A stretch of 64,000 nt of DNA from Romboutsia ilealis (GCF_900015215.1 NZ_LN555523.1:978912-1042911); one strand, 5' to 3'; positions 43,476 to 53,598 are shown, counted from the stretch's first letter. Notes: generated by a model from the letters alone, not told the origin. Program-made: numbers and translations.

Positions 43476-45854
43476 ATGGGAGCTTGTAGTATGAGTAAAA
43501 AAGAGATAATACTCGGTGGTCTAAACTGTGCTCATTGTGCAGAAGTCATTAATGAAAAAGTATCTAAATTAGAAGAAATAGAATATTGTAACTTAAATTT
43601 TATAAATAAAAAACTAACTTTAGAAATAGCTTGTGATTCAAATATAGATGAAGATTTAGTTATAAAAAAAGTAATTAAAATGATAAATGATATAGAACCA
43701 GGGCTTGATATAAAAGTATTAAGAGATGAAAAAATAAACAATAAAAAAGTTGAAATAGCATTAGGTGGATTAAATTGTGCTCATTGTGGAGAAGAAATAG
43801 GAAATAAAGTATCAAAATTAGATAATGTAATACAATCTAACTTAAATTTTATAAGTAAAAAGCTTACGTTTGAAGTAGCTAAAAACGTAGATGAGAAATT
43901 AGTTACAGAGGAAATTATAAAGATAATAAATGATACAGAACCAGGACTTGATATAAAGGTTAGCTTTTCAGATACAAAAACAAAAAAGGAAAATAAAGAA
44001 GAAGTTGAAATTTCAAATAAAGGTGACTTAATAAAATTAATTATAGGTAGTATAATGTATATCTTTGGAATATTTCAAACTGCAACTGGATTTGAAAGCA
44101 AGTTTGCTAATATAGTATTTTTAATGGTTTATTTAATAGTAGGTTATGATGTATTATTAAAAGCCTTAAAAAATGCATCAAAAGGTAGAGTATTTGATGA
44201 AAACTTCTTAATGTCTATAGCAACAGTAGGAGCTGTTATAATAGGAGAAGTACCAGAAGCAGTAGGAGTTATGCTTTTTTATAAGATTGGTGAATACTTA
44301 CAAGATATAGCAGTAGGAAAATCTAGAAAATCAATAACTTCACTTATGCAAATAAGACCAGATTCTGCTAACTTAAAAGTTGGATCAGAAATAAAAGTAG
44401 TTTCTCCAGAAGAAGTAAGCATTGGAGATATAATAGTTGTAAAGCCAGGTGAAAAAATACCTCTAGATGGAGTAGTAGTAGATGGTTTTTCAATGGTTGA
44501 TACCTCAGCACTTACAGGAGAATCCGTTCTTAGAGAAATAGGTGTAGGAGAGTCTGCATTATCAGGATTTATAAATAAAAATGCATTATTAACAATAGAA
44601 GTAACTAAAGAGTTTGGAGAATCAACAGTTTCAAAAATACTTGACTTAGTTGAAAATGCAAGTAGTAAAAAATCTAAAACAGAAAACTTTATAAGTAAGT
44701 TTGCAAAATACTATACACCATTTGTATTAATTTCTGCTATGGTAATAGCATTTATACCACCACTAGTAGTACCTAATGCTGAATTTTTAGATTGGTTTTA
44801 TAGAGGACTAGTATTTTTAGTTGTTTCTTGCCCTTGTGCCTTAGTTTTATCAATACCATTATCATTTTTTAGTGGAATTGGTAACTCATCTAAACATGGG
44901 ATATTAATAAAGGGAAGTAACTATTTAGAAGCACTTAAAAATGTAGATACAGTAGTATTTGATAAAACTGGTACACTTACAAAAGGTGTATTTAAAGTAA
45001 CAAAAGTATCACCTGTTGGAATAAGTGAAAAAGAATTAATAGAATATGCTGCATATGCAGAAGCAAATTCAAACCATCCAATAGCAAAATCTATAGTAAA
45101 TTACTATAAAGAAAGTATAGACTTAGAAAAAATAACATACTTTGAAGAAATAGCAGCACATGGGATAAAAGTAAAATATAACGATTTACACATATTGGCT
45201 GGTAATGATAAGCTAATGAGCAGTGAAAATATATTATATTTCCCAACTGATGATATAGGAACAGTAGTTTATATAGCAGTTAATGGAGCTTATAGAGGAT
45301 ATATAGTAATATCTGATGAAATAAAAGAAGATAGTAAAGAAGCTATAAAAAACTTAAAATTAAGTGGCGTTAAAGAAGTTGTAATGTTAACAGGAGACAA
45401 TGAAAAGGTAGCAAATAAAATTGCTAATGAACTAGGAATAGATAAAGTTTATTCAAACTTATTACCTAATGAAAAAGTTGATAGATTAGAAGACATATTT
45501 AAAGAAAAATTACCAAAAGAAAAAGTTGCATTTGTTGGAGATGGTATAAATGATGCTCCAGTACTTGCAAGAGCAGATGTTGGTATAGCAATGGGAGCAT
45601 TAGGGTCAGATGCAGCAATAGAGGCAGCTGATGTAGTTTTAATGACTGATGAACCAAGTAAAATTGCTAAAGCAATAGAAATATCAAGAAAGACAAATAA
45701 AATAGTATGGCAAAATATTGTATTTGCATTAGGGGTTAAGGCGATAGTATTAATACTAAGTGCAGGTGGTGTAGCTACTATGTGGGAAGCAATATTTGCA
45801 GATGTAGGAGTTGCTTTAATAGCAGTATTAAATGCAATGAGAGTTATGAAATAA
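43476..45854 (+). CDS. P1B-type heavy-metal-exporting ATPase (CadA/ZntA-like) with two HMA domains
   Basis: 792 aa. Two N-terminal heavy-metal-associated domains, each with GGLNCAHC (residues about 10 and 90), are followed by eight membrane helices. Landmarks: TGES actuator loop, ion-binding SCPCALVLSIP, phosphorylation site DKTGTLTKG, HP in SNHPIAKS and GDGINDAPVLARADVG. Exports Zn2+, Cd2+ or Pb2+ by family. Duplicated HMA domains are similar to each other. RBS AGGAG, ATG 43476. Confidence 0.94.
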   Translation: MGACSMSKKEIILGGLNCAHCAEVINEKVSKLEEIEYCNLNFINKKLTLEIACDSNIDEDLVIKKVIKMINDIEPGLDIKVLRDEKINNKKVEIALGGLNCAHCGEEIGNKVSKLDNVIQSNLNFISKKLTFEVAKNVDEKLVTEEIIKIINDTEPGLDIKVSFSDTKTKKENKEEVEISNKGDLIKLIIGSIMYIFGIFQTATGFESKFANIVFLMVYLIVGYDVLLKALKNASKGRVFDENFLMSIATVGAVIIGEVPEAVGVMLFYKIGEYLQDIAVGKSRKSITSLMQIRPDSANLKVGSEIKVVSPEEVSIGDIIVVKPGEKIPLDGVVVDGFSMVDTSALTGESVLREIGVGESALSGFINKNALLTIEVTKEFGESTVSKILDLVENASSKKSKTENFISKFAKYYTPFVLISAMVIAFIPPLVVPNAEFLDWFYRGLVFLVVSCPCALVLSIPLSFFSGIGNSSKHGILIKGSNYLEALKNVDTVVFDKTGTLTKGVFKVTKVSPVGISEKELIEYAAYAEANSNHPIAKSIVNYYKESIDLEKITYFEEIAAHGIKVKYNDLHILAGNDKLMSSENILYFPTDDIGTVVYIAVNGAYRGYIVISDEIKEDSKEAIKNLKLSGVKEVVMLTGDNEKVANKIANELGIDKVYSNLLPNEKVDRLEDIFKEKLPKEKVAFVGDGINDAPVLARADVGIAMGALGSDAAIEAADVVLMTDEPSKIAKAIEISRKTNKIVWQNIVFALGVKAIVLILSAGGVATMWEAIFADVGVALIAVLNAMRVMK

Positions 45855-45856
45855 AT

Positions 45857-45895
45857 AAAAACTATGTAGCCAAATTGGTTACATAGTTTTTTATT
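45857..45895 (+). terminator. Intrinsic terminator of the metal-resistance operon
   Basis: AACTATGTAGCC (45860-45871) and GGTTACATAGTT (45877-45888), one G-U pair, followed by a T-run. Confidence 0.8.
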
Positions 45896-45929
45896 GATTA
45901 TTATTTTCGCTAAATGATTTTATAAAGAA

Positions 45930-46994
45930 TTATAATAAAGAAGTGAGTTCACTTATAACATCATCAACAGAACTTAGCTTATCAGCCTTGTATGCATCAG
46001 CACCACAGAATAATAGTCCATTTTCTACATCACCACTAACAGCATTTATTAAAGCCTTTGAAATGCAGTAGGGAGTATCTTTTGGGTTGCATTTAGATAT
46101 ACAGTTATAACATTTAGTTATAGTTGGTCTATTAGTACTGATATCATCTATAAATTTATTATGAATAGCTCTTCCAGGAAGGCCAACTGGACTTTGAACT
46201 ATTTTTATATCATCAAAAGTTGAATTAATATAAGCATTTTTGTAATTTTCGTGTGCATCGCACTCATAAGTAGTAACAAATCTAGTTCCAACTTGAACGC
46301 CATCAGCACCTATATTTATGTATTTAGCAACATCTTCTGCAGTTGAAATACCGCCAGCAGCTACAACAGGTATGTGTTTATTGTATTTATCACCATAATT
46401 TTTAGCTATTTCAAGTATTTCTACGAATTCTTTGTCGTAATCTATGGATTTTATATCTTCTAAATCGTTCTTTGAAAATCCAAGATGTCCTCCTGCTTTA
46501 GGTCCTTCTACAACTATTAAATCAGCGGTAGTATTTTCTTTTTTATCCCACATTTTAAGGATTAGATTACAAGCTTTAGATGATGAAACTATAGGTGCAA
46601 TTTTAACATCAGAACCTTTAGTAAAGCTTGGTAACTTACTTGGAATACCAGCTCCAGATATAATAAGATCTACATTTGAATTTACACACTCTTTTACATA
46701 TTCTTCGTAATTATTCATAGCAACCATTAGGTTAACACCTATTATTCCACCATCAGAAATTTCTTTTGCTTTTGATATATGTTTTCTTAGAGATCTTAAG
46801 TTAGCATTTAAATTATTTGTCTCAAAATCAGGTTCATCATAACCTATTTGAGCTCCTGAAATTATACCAATTCCTCCTGCTTTTGCGACACTTCCAGCTA
46901 AATTAGAACGAGAAACTCCAACACCCATACCACCTTGTATTATAGGTACATTTGCAATTAAATTTCCAATAACTAAACTTTTGATAAAAATCAT
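45930..46994 (-). CDS. Nitronate monooxygenase / FabK-like FMN enzyme with Cys cluster
   Basis: TIM-barrel flavoprotein: VPIIQGGMGVGVSRSNLAG at the N-terminus, VEGPKAGGHLGFSK and VVAAGGISTAEDVAKYINIG for FMN phosphate. It differs from FabK by a C-terminal CYNCISKCNPKDTPYC plus FCGADAY, a pattern that could hold an Fe-S cluster. 354 aa. The ATG at 46994 is only one base from AAGGAG (46996-47001), so initiation a few codons later at a rare codon is possible. Divergent from fabH. Confidence 0.85.
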   Translation of the reverse strand: MIFIKSLVIGNLIANVPIIQGGMGVGVSRSNLAGSVAKAGGIGIISGAQIGYDEPDFETNNLNANLRSLRKHISKAKEISDGGIIGVNLMVAMNNYEEYVKECVNSNVDLIISGAGIPSKLPSFTKGSDVKIAPIVSSSKACNLILKMWDKKENTTADLIVVEGPKAGGHLGFSKNDLEDIKSIDYDKEFVEILEIAKNYGDKYNKHIPVVAAGGISTAEDVAKYINIGADGVQVGTRFVTTYECDAHENYKNAYINSTFDDIKIVQSPVGLPGRAIHNKFIDDISTNRPTITKCYNCISKCNPKDTPYCISKALINAVSGDVENGLLFCGADAYKADKLSSVDDVISELTSLL

Positions 46995-47434
46995 CTCCTT
47001 ATTAAAAAAATTTAAAATTATATTACTAAAAAATTCACTTTTACGAAGTATCGTATAGATAATATTTTAAGTAACAAATATATAAATTTATAATTATGAT
47101 ATATTGTTTTTAATATAAAATGCTTCAACGATACATCCCTTAGGTAAAGTAAATTTTTTTGTATGAGAAGTATTGTAGCATAAAAAAATATTGAGTAAAA
47201 CAAAAATTTTTACAATCAAAATAAATAAGATTTACAAAAAATATTTGTAGCTAAAATGTTGACATTAAGCCAAAGTAGTCTTAACATTATCGCATCGGTC
47301 AACCGAACGGCTGATAAAATCTAGAAAATAAATTTTAAAAAAGTGATTGACTTTTTATTTTGAATAGAATATATTTTGAGTATCAAAACAAAACTTTGGC
47401 AACAAAGATATTTGTAAGAGATAAGGAGAAAAGT
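46995..47434. other. Divergent regulatory region before the fab cluster
   Basis: No gene. It contains a possible promoter TTGACA (47259-47264) with TAACAT (47282-47287), a GC-rich palindrome TCGGTCAACCGA (47295-47306), and the main fabH promoter and FabT-like box at 47347-47388. Confidence 0.6.
47347..47388 (+). promoter_or_regulatory. fabH promoter with FabT-like operator
   Basis: TTGACT (47347-47352), 17-nt spacer, TATATT (47370-47375). The palindrome TTTTGAGTATCAAAA (47374-47388) overlaps the -10 and start site and matches the TTTGA-N3-TCAAA core of FabT boxes known from streptococci. The putative regulator is encoded at 56863. Confidence 0.7.
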
Positions 47435-48412
47435 ATGGAAGGGATAATCATAAAAGGTATAGGTGCTTACACCCCATCTAAGATTGTTACTAATAATGAT
47501 TTAAGTAAAATCGTAGAAACAAGTGATGAGTGGATAAGATCTAGAACTGGAATAAAGGAAAGACGAATATCTCAAGGTGAAGATACCTCATATATGGGAA
47601 TTAAGGCAAGTGAAAAAGCTATTGAATTAGCTAATCTACAAAGAGAAGATATAGATTTAATAGTTTTTTCTACTTGCACACCAGATATGTTTATACCATC
47701 GAGTGCTTGTATAGTACAAAAAGAAATGGGGTTAAAAAATGCAGTAGCTTTTGATTTAAATGCAGCTTGCTCAGGTTTTGTATATGGTGTAGATGTGGCA
47801 AGGAGTTTAATGAAAACTAATAATTATAAAAATGCACTTGTTATAGGTAGCGAGAATTTATCAAAAGTAATTAACTGGGAAGATAGAAAAACGTGTGTAC
47901 TATTTGCTGATGGTGCAGCATCAATAGTTTTATCTAAAAGTGAAAATGAGGGAATAATAGACTCTATATGCAAATCCTATGGAGATAATGGTGAGTTTTT
48001 AAGTATAGGAGGCAGAGAAATAAAAAATCCATTTATGGATGAAAGTATTTCAAAATATCAATATTTAGATATGGATGGTTCAGAAATATTTAAATTTGCA
48101 ACATCATCAGTTACATCTTCTATAAAAGATATACTACAAAAAAATAATATGACAATTGATGATATAGACTATATAGTGCCACATCAAGCAAATGTAAGAA
48201 TAATAGAGTATGTTGCAAAAAAATTAAAAACTTCTATGGATAAGTTTTATATGAATATTGATACATATGGAAATACATCATCTGCATCAATACCTCTTGC
48301 ATTAAATGAAATGTACAATAAGGGTATTTTACAAAAAGGCCAAAACTTATTGTTAGTAGGTTTTGGTGGAGGACTTACATATGGTTCATCTCTTATAAAA
48401 TGGAGTATATAA
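47435..48412 (+). CDS. fabH: 3-oxoacyl-ACP synthase III FabH
   Basis: Starts fatty-acid chains by condensing acetyl-CoA with malonyl-ACP. Catalytic Cys112 in NAACSGFVYGVD, His in VPHQANVRI, Asn in YGNTSSASIP. An upstream in-frame ATG at 47360 falls inside the promoter; the ATG at 47435 with AAGGAGA (47423-47429) gives 325 aa, the usual length. First gene of the fab operon. Confidence 0.96.
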   Translation: MEGIIIKGIGAYTPSKIVTNNDLSKIVETSDEWIRSRTGIKERRISQGEDTSYMGIKASEKAIELANLQREDIDLIVFSTCTPDMFIPSSACIVQKEMGLKNAVAFDLNAACSGFVYGVDVARSLMKTNNYKNALVIGSENLSKVINWEDRKTCVLFADGAASIVLSKSENEGIIDSICKSYGDNGEFLSIGGREIKNPFMDESISKYQYLDMDGSEIFKFATSSVTSSIKDILQKNNMTIDDIDYIVPHQANVRIIEYVAKKLKTSMDKFYMNIDTYGNTSSASIPLALNEMYNKGILQKGQNLLLVGFGGGLTYGSSLIKWSI

Positions 48413-48434
48413 AGTCAAATTAATAAAGTTAAAA

Positions 48435-48482
48435 TACGGTAAGATTAAATACCGTTAAAAAATAAATACCCAGGCATTGGGT
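48435..48482 (+). other. Two small hairpins between fabH and acpP
   Basis: ACGGTA/TACCGT (around 48435-48454) and TACCCA/TGGGTA (48466-48482). Neither has a T-run, so they look like mRNA processing or stability elements ahead of the highly expressed acpP. Confidence 0.45.
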
Positions 48483-48529
48483 AAATAAAACAATAAAATT
48501 AAAAAAATTGAAAATTGGAGGAAAAGAAA

Positions 48530-48760
48530 ATGATATTAAACAAAGTTAAAGAAATAATGATGGAAAACTTATCAATAGAGGAGGAAAGCATAACTTTAGA
48601 AAGTACATTCGAATCTTTAGAAATAGATTCATTAGATGTATTCCAATTAGTAATGGAAGTAGAAGAAGCTTTTGAAATACAAATAGAGAACCCAGAAAAT
48701 ATGAAAACTATAAAGGATTTAGTAAACTACATAGAAGAAAAAACTAAAGTAAATGCTTAA
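48530..48760 (+). CDS. acpP: Acyl carrier protein
   Basis: 76 aa, strongly acidic; the phosphopantetheine attachment Ser is in EIDSLDVFQLV at about residue 34. Start ATG 48530 behind GGAGGAAA; an in-frame TTG at 48515 lies within the RBS region and is rejected. Carries acyl intermediates for all Fab enzymes here. Confidence 0.95.
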   Translation: MILNKVKEIMMENLSIEEESITLESTFESLEIDSLDVFQLVMEVEEAFEIQIENPENMKTIKDLVNYIEEKTKVNA

Positions 48761-48775
48761 TTTATAGGAGGATAT

Positions 48776-49717
48776 ATGAAATATTCAAAAATAAGTCAAT
48801 TACTGAATATAAAATATCCTATATTCCAAGGAGGTATGGCATGGATTGCTGACGCCTCTTTGGCAGCAGCAGTAAGTGAAGCTGGAGGATTAGGTATTAT
48901 ATCAGGTGTAGGTCAAACAGAAGATGTAAGAGAACAAATAAAAAAAGCTAAAACATTAACTAATAAACCTTTTGGCGTAAATATAATGCTAATGGCGCCA
49001 AATGTTGATGAAATAGCAAGTTTAATTGTTGAAGAACGAGTAGATGTTGTTACAACTGGTGCAGGAAGTCCAGGAAAATATATAGAAATGTGGAAAGAAC
49101 ATAATATAAAAGTAATTCCAGTAGTACCATCTGTTGCAATAGCAAGACGTATGGAAAAGTTAGGTGCAGATGCTGTTATTGTTGAAGGAATGGAAGCGGG
49201 AGGACACATAGGTCAACTAACAACAATGGCGTTAGTTCCACAGGTAGTGGATGCAGTGGATATTCCTGTAATAGCTGCTGGTGGAATAGGTGATGGAAGA
49301 GGAATTGCAGCAACTTTTATGTTAGGAGCTCAAGGAGTACAAATAGGTACTAAGTTTTTAGTTGCTAAAGAATGTAATATCCATCAAAACTACAAAGATA
49401 GAGTTATAAAGGCTAAGGATATAGATACAGAAATAACAGGCACATCAACAGGCCATCCAATAAGATCTCTAAGAAATAAATTTACAAGACAATATATAAA
49501 ATTAGAAAAAGAAAGCTTAGGTAGTGAAAAATTAGAAGAGCTAGCTAGAGGATCTTTAAGAAAGGCTGCTAAAGATGGAGATGTGGAAAATGGATCTCTT
49601 ATGGCAGGACAAATAGCTGGTATGGTAAGCAAAGAACAAAGCTGTGAAGAAATTATACAAGAATTAGTTAGTAAATATGAAGAATCTATAGGTATTTGTA
49701 GGAGGGCTTATGAGTAA
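48776..49717 (+). CDS. fabK: Enoyl-ACP reductase II FabK
   Basis: FMN-dependent NAD(P)H enoyl-ACP reductase: YPIFQGGMAWIADASLAAAVS, TTGAGSPGKY, EGMEAGGHIGQLT with the catalytic His, and PVIAAGGIGDGRGIAA. 313 aa. RBS TAGGAGG. No FabI gene is seen in the window, so FabK may be the reductase used. Its end overlaps fabD by 8 nt. Confidence 0.95.
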   Translation: MKYSKISQLLNIKYPIFQGGMAWIADASLAAAVSEAGGLGIISGVGQTEDVREQIKKAKTLTNKPFGVNIMLMAPNVDEIASLIVEERVDVVTTGAGSPGKYIEMWKEHNIKVIPVVPSVAIARRMEKLGADAVIVEGMEAGGHIGQLTTMALVPQVVDAVDIPVIAAGGIGDGRGIAATFMLGAQGVQIGTKFLVAKECNIHQNYKDRVIKAKDIDTEITGTSTGHPIRSLRNKFTRQYIKLEKESLGSEKLEELARGSLRKAAKDGDVENGSLMAGQIAGMVSKEQSCEEIIQELVSKYEESIGICRRAYE

Positions 49718-50660
49718 GAAGATTGCTTTTTTATTTCCTGGTCAAGGAGCGCAATATATAAACATGGGAAGAAGCCTATATGAAAATATAAATGAGTGCA
49801 AAGAGATATTTGATAAAGGTGAAGAAATACTAGAAATGCCAATTAAAGATATTATATTTGATGGAAGTGAAGAAACTTTAAAATCTACTAAATATAATCA
49901 ACCTGCAATACTTTTAACATCACTTGCCTGTCAAAAGGCATTACAACTTGAAGGAATAGAAGCTAATTATGTAGCAGGGTTGTCATTAGGAGAATATAGC
50001 GGACTTATATATTCGGGAATTGTTTCTTTTGAAGATGGAGTAAAGTTAGTAAAAAGTAGAGCTACTATAATGGATGAAGGAATAGAAGAAGGCGTAGGAT
50101 CTATGGCAGCAGTTATGAAGTTAAGTAAAGAGAAAGTGGATACTTTACTTGAAGAAGCATCTAAATTTGGAGTTGTAGAGGTTGCAAATTACAACTGCCC
50201 AGGTCAAGTTGTTATAACAGGAGAAGTTGATGCAATAAGGGAAAGTATATCAATTGCAAAATCTTTAGGAGGATTATGTATACCACTTAAAGTTAGTGGA
50301 CCATTTCATAGCTCACTATATGAAAAAGCAAGCTTCAAATATTATGAAAGTATAAAATATATTGAAATAAATGAACCTAAAAAAGTAATGTATTCAAATA
50401 TATTAGGTAAACCATATTCAAAACAAGATGATATAAGAGATTTACTTAGAAAGCAAATAATGTCACCGGTATTATTTGAAGATAGTATAAATCATATGTT
50501 AGATCAGGGTATAGATACTTTCATTGAACTAGGCCCAGGAAAGACTTTATCTGGATTTGTTAAAAAGATAGATAAAAAAGCTAATGTTTATAATATAGAA
50601 GATTTAGATACTTTAAAATCGACAGTTGAAAAAATAAGATCAAAAGGCGAAACTTTATAA
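49710..50660 (+). CDS. fabD: Malonyl-CoA:ACP transacylase FabD
   Basis: Loads malonate onto ACP. FPGQGAQYINMG, nucleophile Ser in GLSLGEYSGLIY near residue 91, active-site Arg in KSRATIMDE and His in SGPFHSSLY near residue 200. 316 aa. Starts within the 3' end of fabK (AGGAGGGCTTATG). Confidence 0.95.
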   Translation: MSKKIAFLFPGQGAQYINMGRSLYENINECKEIFDKGEEILEMPIKDIIFDGSEETLKSTKYNQPAILLTSLACQKALQLEGIEANYVAGLSLGEYSGLIYSGIVSFEDGVKLVKSRATIMDEGIEEGVGSMAAVMKLSKEKVDTLLEEASKFGVVEVANYNCPGQVVITGEVDAIRESISIAKSLGGLCIPLKVSGPFHSSLYEKASFKYYESIKYIEINEPKKVMYSNILGKPYSKQDDIRDLLRKQIMSPVLFEDSINHMLDQGIDTFIELGPGKTLSGFVKKIDKKANVYNIEDLDTLKSTVEKIRSKGETL

Positions 50661-50677
50661 AGGCCATGGAGGAGAAT

Positions 50678-51424
50678 ATGTTAAAAGGAAAATGTGCAGT
50701 AATAACAGGTTCAACTAGAGGTATAGGAAAAGCTATAGCTATAAAATATGCAAGTTTAGGATGTAATATAGTTATAAACTATAGAAGTGAAAAAGATGAA
50801 GTTAATGCCTATAAGTTAAGTGAAGAAATAGGTAAATTAGGTGTTGATACTTTGATAGTCAAAGCAAATGTGGCTGATTTTGAAGAAGCTAAAAACATAG
50901 TAGAAAAAACCAAAGAAAAATTCGGGAAAGTTGATATTTTAGTAAACAATGCTGGAATAACTAAAGATAACTTAATTCTTAGAATGAACGAAAGTGATTT
51001 TGATAGTGTAATAAATGTAAATTTAAAAGGTTCATTTAACTGTTTAAAAGCAGTAACACCAATTATGTTAAAACAAAAGCACGGAAAAATAATAAACATG
51101 GCATCAGTAGTTGGAGTAATAGGAAATCCAGGTCAAGTAAATTATTGTGCGTCAAAAGCAGGAGTTATTGGAATGACAAAATCTCTAGCAAAAGAGCTTG
51201 GAGGTAAAAATATAAATGTAAATGCTATAGCACCTGGATTTATAGATACTGACATGACAAAAGTACTAAGTGAAGATCAAAAGAAAAACATATTATCACA
51301 AGTTCCATTAAAAAGACTAGGTTTAGTATCTGATGTTGCAAATGTAGCAGCATTTTTAGCTAGTGAAGATTCAGATTATATAACAGGTCAAGTAATACAC
51401 GTTGATGGCGGAATGGCAATGTAG
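50678..51424 (+). CDS. fabG: 3-oxoacyl-ACP reductase FabG
   Basis: Short-chain dehydrogenase: NADPH-binding TGSTRGIGKAIA, LVNNAGIT, catalytic Ser-Tyr-Lys in MASVVGV and NYCASKAGVIG, and a PGFIDTDMT loop. ATG 50678 with GGAGGAG is preferred to ATG 50666, which overlaps that RBS (248 aa). The stop is 12 nt before the fabF start. Confidence 0.95.
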   Translation: MLKGKCAVITGSTRGIGKAIAIKYASLGCNIVINYRSEKDEVNAYKLSEEIGKLGVDTLIVKANVADFEEAKNIVEKTKEKFGKVDILVNNAGITKDNLILRMNESDFDSVINVNLKGSFNCLKAVTPIMLKQKHGKIINMASVVGVIGNPGQVNYCASKAGVIGMTKSLAKELGGKNINVNAIAPGFIDTDMTKVLSEDQKKNILSQVPLKRLGLVSDVANVAAFLASEDSDYITGQVIHVDGGMAM

Positions 51425-51436
51425 ATGGAGGTAAAT

Positions 51437-52678
51437 ATGAATAGAATAAATAGAGTTGTTATAACAGGAATGGGAGCAGTTACTCCTATAGGAAATAATG
51501 TAGAAGATTTCTGGCAAAATAGTAAAAATGGAAATTCTGGAATAGATTTTATAAAATCTATGGATACTTCAGATCTTGAAGTAAAAGTAGGTGGAGAAGT
51601 AAAAGATTTAAAATTAGAAGGTTACTTAGATAAAAAAGAAATAAGAAGATTAGATAGATTTACACAATATGCACTTATAGCTACTGAAGAAGCAATAAAA
51701 GATTCTAATTTAGACTTAGAAAATATCGATAGTAATAGATTTGGAGTTATGGTAGGATCTGGTATTGGAGGATTCCACACACATGAAAGTGAATTTGGAA
51801 ACATTCATAAAAAAGGACCTAAAAAAGTTTCACCAATGTATATACCAATGGCAATTATAAACGCAGTTGCTGCAAATGTAGCTATAAAATATAATGCAAG
51901 AGGAATATGTACATCAGCTGTAACTGCATGTGCAACAGGTACAAATAATATAGGAGATGCTTTTAGACATATAAAGCATGGTTATGCAGATATTATGTTA
52001 TGTGGTGCATCGGAAGCGTCTTTTACACCAATAGCTATAGCAGGTTTTAATAATATGAGAGCATTATCTACATCTCAAAATCCTAAAAGAGCATCTATAC
52101 CTTTTGATAAAGACAGAAATGGATTTGTTATGGGAGAAGGTGCAGGAATATTAGTAATTGAAAGTTTAGAACACGCAAAAAAACGTAATGCTAAAATACT
52201 TGGAGAAATAGTTGGATATGGTTCAACTTGTGATGCTTATCATATAACTTCTCCAGATCCTAAAGGAATTGGAGCATCAAAAGCTATGTTAAATGCGATA
52301 AATGAAGCTAATATAAATCCTAGTGAAGTTTCATATATAAATGCTCATGGAACATCAACACCTTACAATGACTTATTTGAAACAAATGCAATAAAAAATG
52401 TATTTAAAGAAGATGCAATAAATATTCCTATATCTTCAACTAAGTCTATGACAGGACATTTATTAGGTGCTGCAGGTGCTATAGAATCAATAGTATGTAT
52501 AAAAGCTTTACAAGACGGATTTATACCACCAACAGTAGGTTATGAAAACAAAGATGAAGAACTTGATTTAGATTATGTACCAAATATCGGTAGGGAGTCA
52601 GATTTAAAATATGCAATAAGTAATTCATTAGGATTTGGTGGACATAATGCATCTTTATTATTTAAAAGATGGGAGTAA
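51437..52678 (+). CDS. fabF: 3-oxoacyl-ACP synthase II FabF
   Basis: Elongating condensing enzyme: catalytic Cys in VTACATGTNNIGDA, His in NAHGTSTPYND and KSMTGHLLGAAGAIE. 413 aa from ATG 51437 with GGAGG at 51427-51431; the in-frame ATG at 51425 overlaps the RBS. Confidence 0.96.
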   Translation: MNRINRVVITGMGAVTPIGNNVEDFWQNSKNGNSGIDFIKSMDTSDLEVKVGGEVKDLKLEGYLDKKEIRRLDRFTQYALIATEEAIKDSNLDLENIDSNRFGVMVGSGIGGFHTHESEFGNIHKKGPKKVSPMYIPMAIINAVAANVAIKYNARGICTSAVTACATGTNNIGDAFRHIKHGYADIMLCGASEASFTPIAIAGFNNMRALSTSQNPKRASIPFDKDRNGFVMGEGAGILVIESLEHAKKRNAKILGEIVGYGSTCDAYHITSPDPKGIGASKAMLNAINEANINPSEVSYINAHGTSTPYNDLFETNAIKNVFKEDAINIPISSTKSMTGHLLGAAGAIESIVCIKALQDGFIPPTVGYENKDEELDLDYVPNIGRESDLKYAISNSLGFGGHNASLLFKRWE

Positions 52679-52683
52679 GTATT

Positions 52684-53166
52684 ATGAAATTTGATGAAGT
52701 AAAAGAAATTATAAATATAATAAATGATTCAGAGTTGTCTTATTTTGAAGTAAATATAGATAATAACTATATAAAAATGGATAAATCTATGTCAAGAAGT
52801 TATGGTAGCTTAAACCAAAGCTATAGTAACATATCAGAGATAATAGATGAAAAATCTTTAGATACAAATTTAAATAATAATATAGAAGCAGCTATAGATA
52901 AAGATATAAATGAAGAGATTGATGATTTTGAATATATAAAAAGTCCAATGGTAGGAACTTTTTATAAAGCTATATCACCAGATGAATCTCCTTTTGTATC
53001 TGTTAATCAAAAGATATCAAAGGGAGATATAGTTTGCATAGTAGAAGCTATGAAACTTATGAATGAAATAAGTTCAGATTTTGATTGTGAAATAATAGAT
53101 GTACTAGTAGAAAATGGAGTAATGGTTGAGTATGGAGAGCCACTATTTAAAATAAGGAGAAGATAA
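52684..53166 (+). CDS. accB: Biotin carboxyl carrier protein of acetyl-CoA carboxylase
   Basis: 160 aa. C-terminal biotinyl domain with [10 protein letters not shown] and the biotinylated Lys in [11 protein letters not shown]. The linker is Asn/Asp/Glu-rich rather than the usual Pro/Ala. ATG 52684 lies just after the fabF stop; GGGAG inside the fabF end is the RBS. fabZ starts two bases after its stop. Confidence 0.95.
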   Translation: MKFDEVKEIINIINDSELSYFEVNIDNNYIKMDKSMSRSYGSLNQSYSNISEIIDEKSLDTNLNNNIEAAIDKDINEEIDDFEYIKSPMVGTFYKAISPDESPFVSVNQKISKGDIVCIVEAMKLMNEISSDFDCEIIDVLVENGVMVEYGEPLFKIRRR

Positions 53167-53167
53167 T

Positions 53168-53590
53168 ATGCTTACAGTAAAAGAGATAAAGGAAATTTTA
53201 CCTCACAGATATCCTTTTTTAATGATAGATAGAGTAGAGGAAATAGTTTTAGGGCAAAGTGCTAGAGGATATAAAAATGTATCTGCAAATGAAGAGTTCT
53301 TTAATGGGCATTTTCCAGAGCATCCAGTTATGCCAGGAGTTTTAATATTAGAAGCATTAGCACAACTAGGAGCAATAGCAATACTTTCTATGGAAGAACA
53401 TAAAGGAAAGCTTGGATTTTTAGTTGGCGCAGATAAAGTGAAATGGAGAAAACAAGTAGTTCCAGGGGATAAATTAGATTTACATATAGAAATAGTAAAA
53501 ATGAGAGGTCCTATAGGAATTGGAAAAGGAACAGCTACTGTTGATGGAAAAGTAGTATGTGAAGGCGAAATAATGTTTTCTATTGGATAG
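53168..53590 (+). CDS. fabZ: 3-hydroxyacyl-ACP dehydratase FabZ
   Basis: Hot-dog dehydratase with [13 protein letters not shown], catalytic His in [13 protein letters not shown] and Glu in [12 protein letters not shown]. 140 aa. Only this dehydratase is present in the cluster; no FabA, FabM or FabN was seen, so how unsaturated chains arise cannot be told from here. Confidence 0.95.
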   Translation: MLTVKEIKEILPHRYPFLMIDRVEEIVLGQSARGYKNVSANEEFFNGHFPEHPVMPGVLILEALAQLGAIAILSMEEHKGKLGFLVGADKVKWRKQVVPGDKLDLHIEIVKMRGPIGIGKGTATVDGKVVCEGEIMFSIG

Positions 53591-53598
53591 GTGAGATT

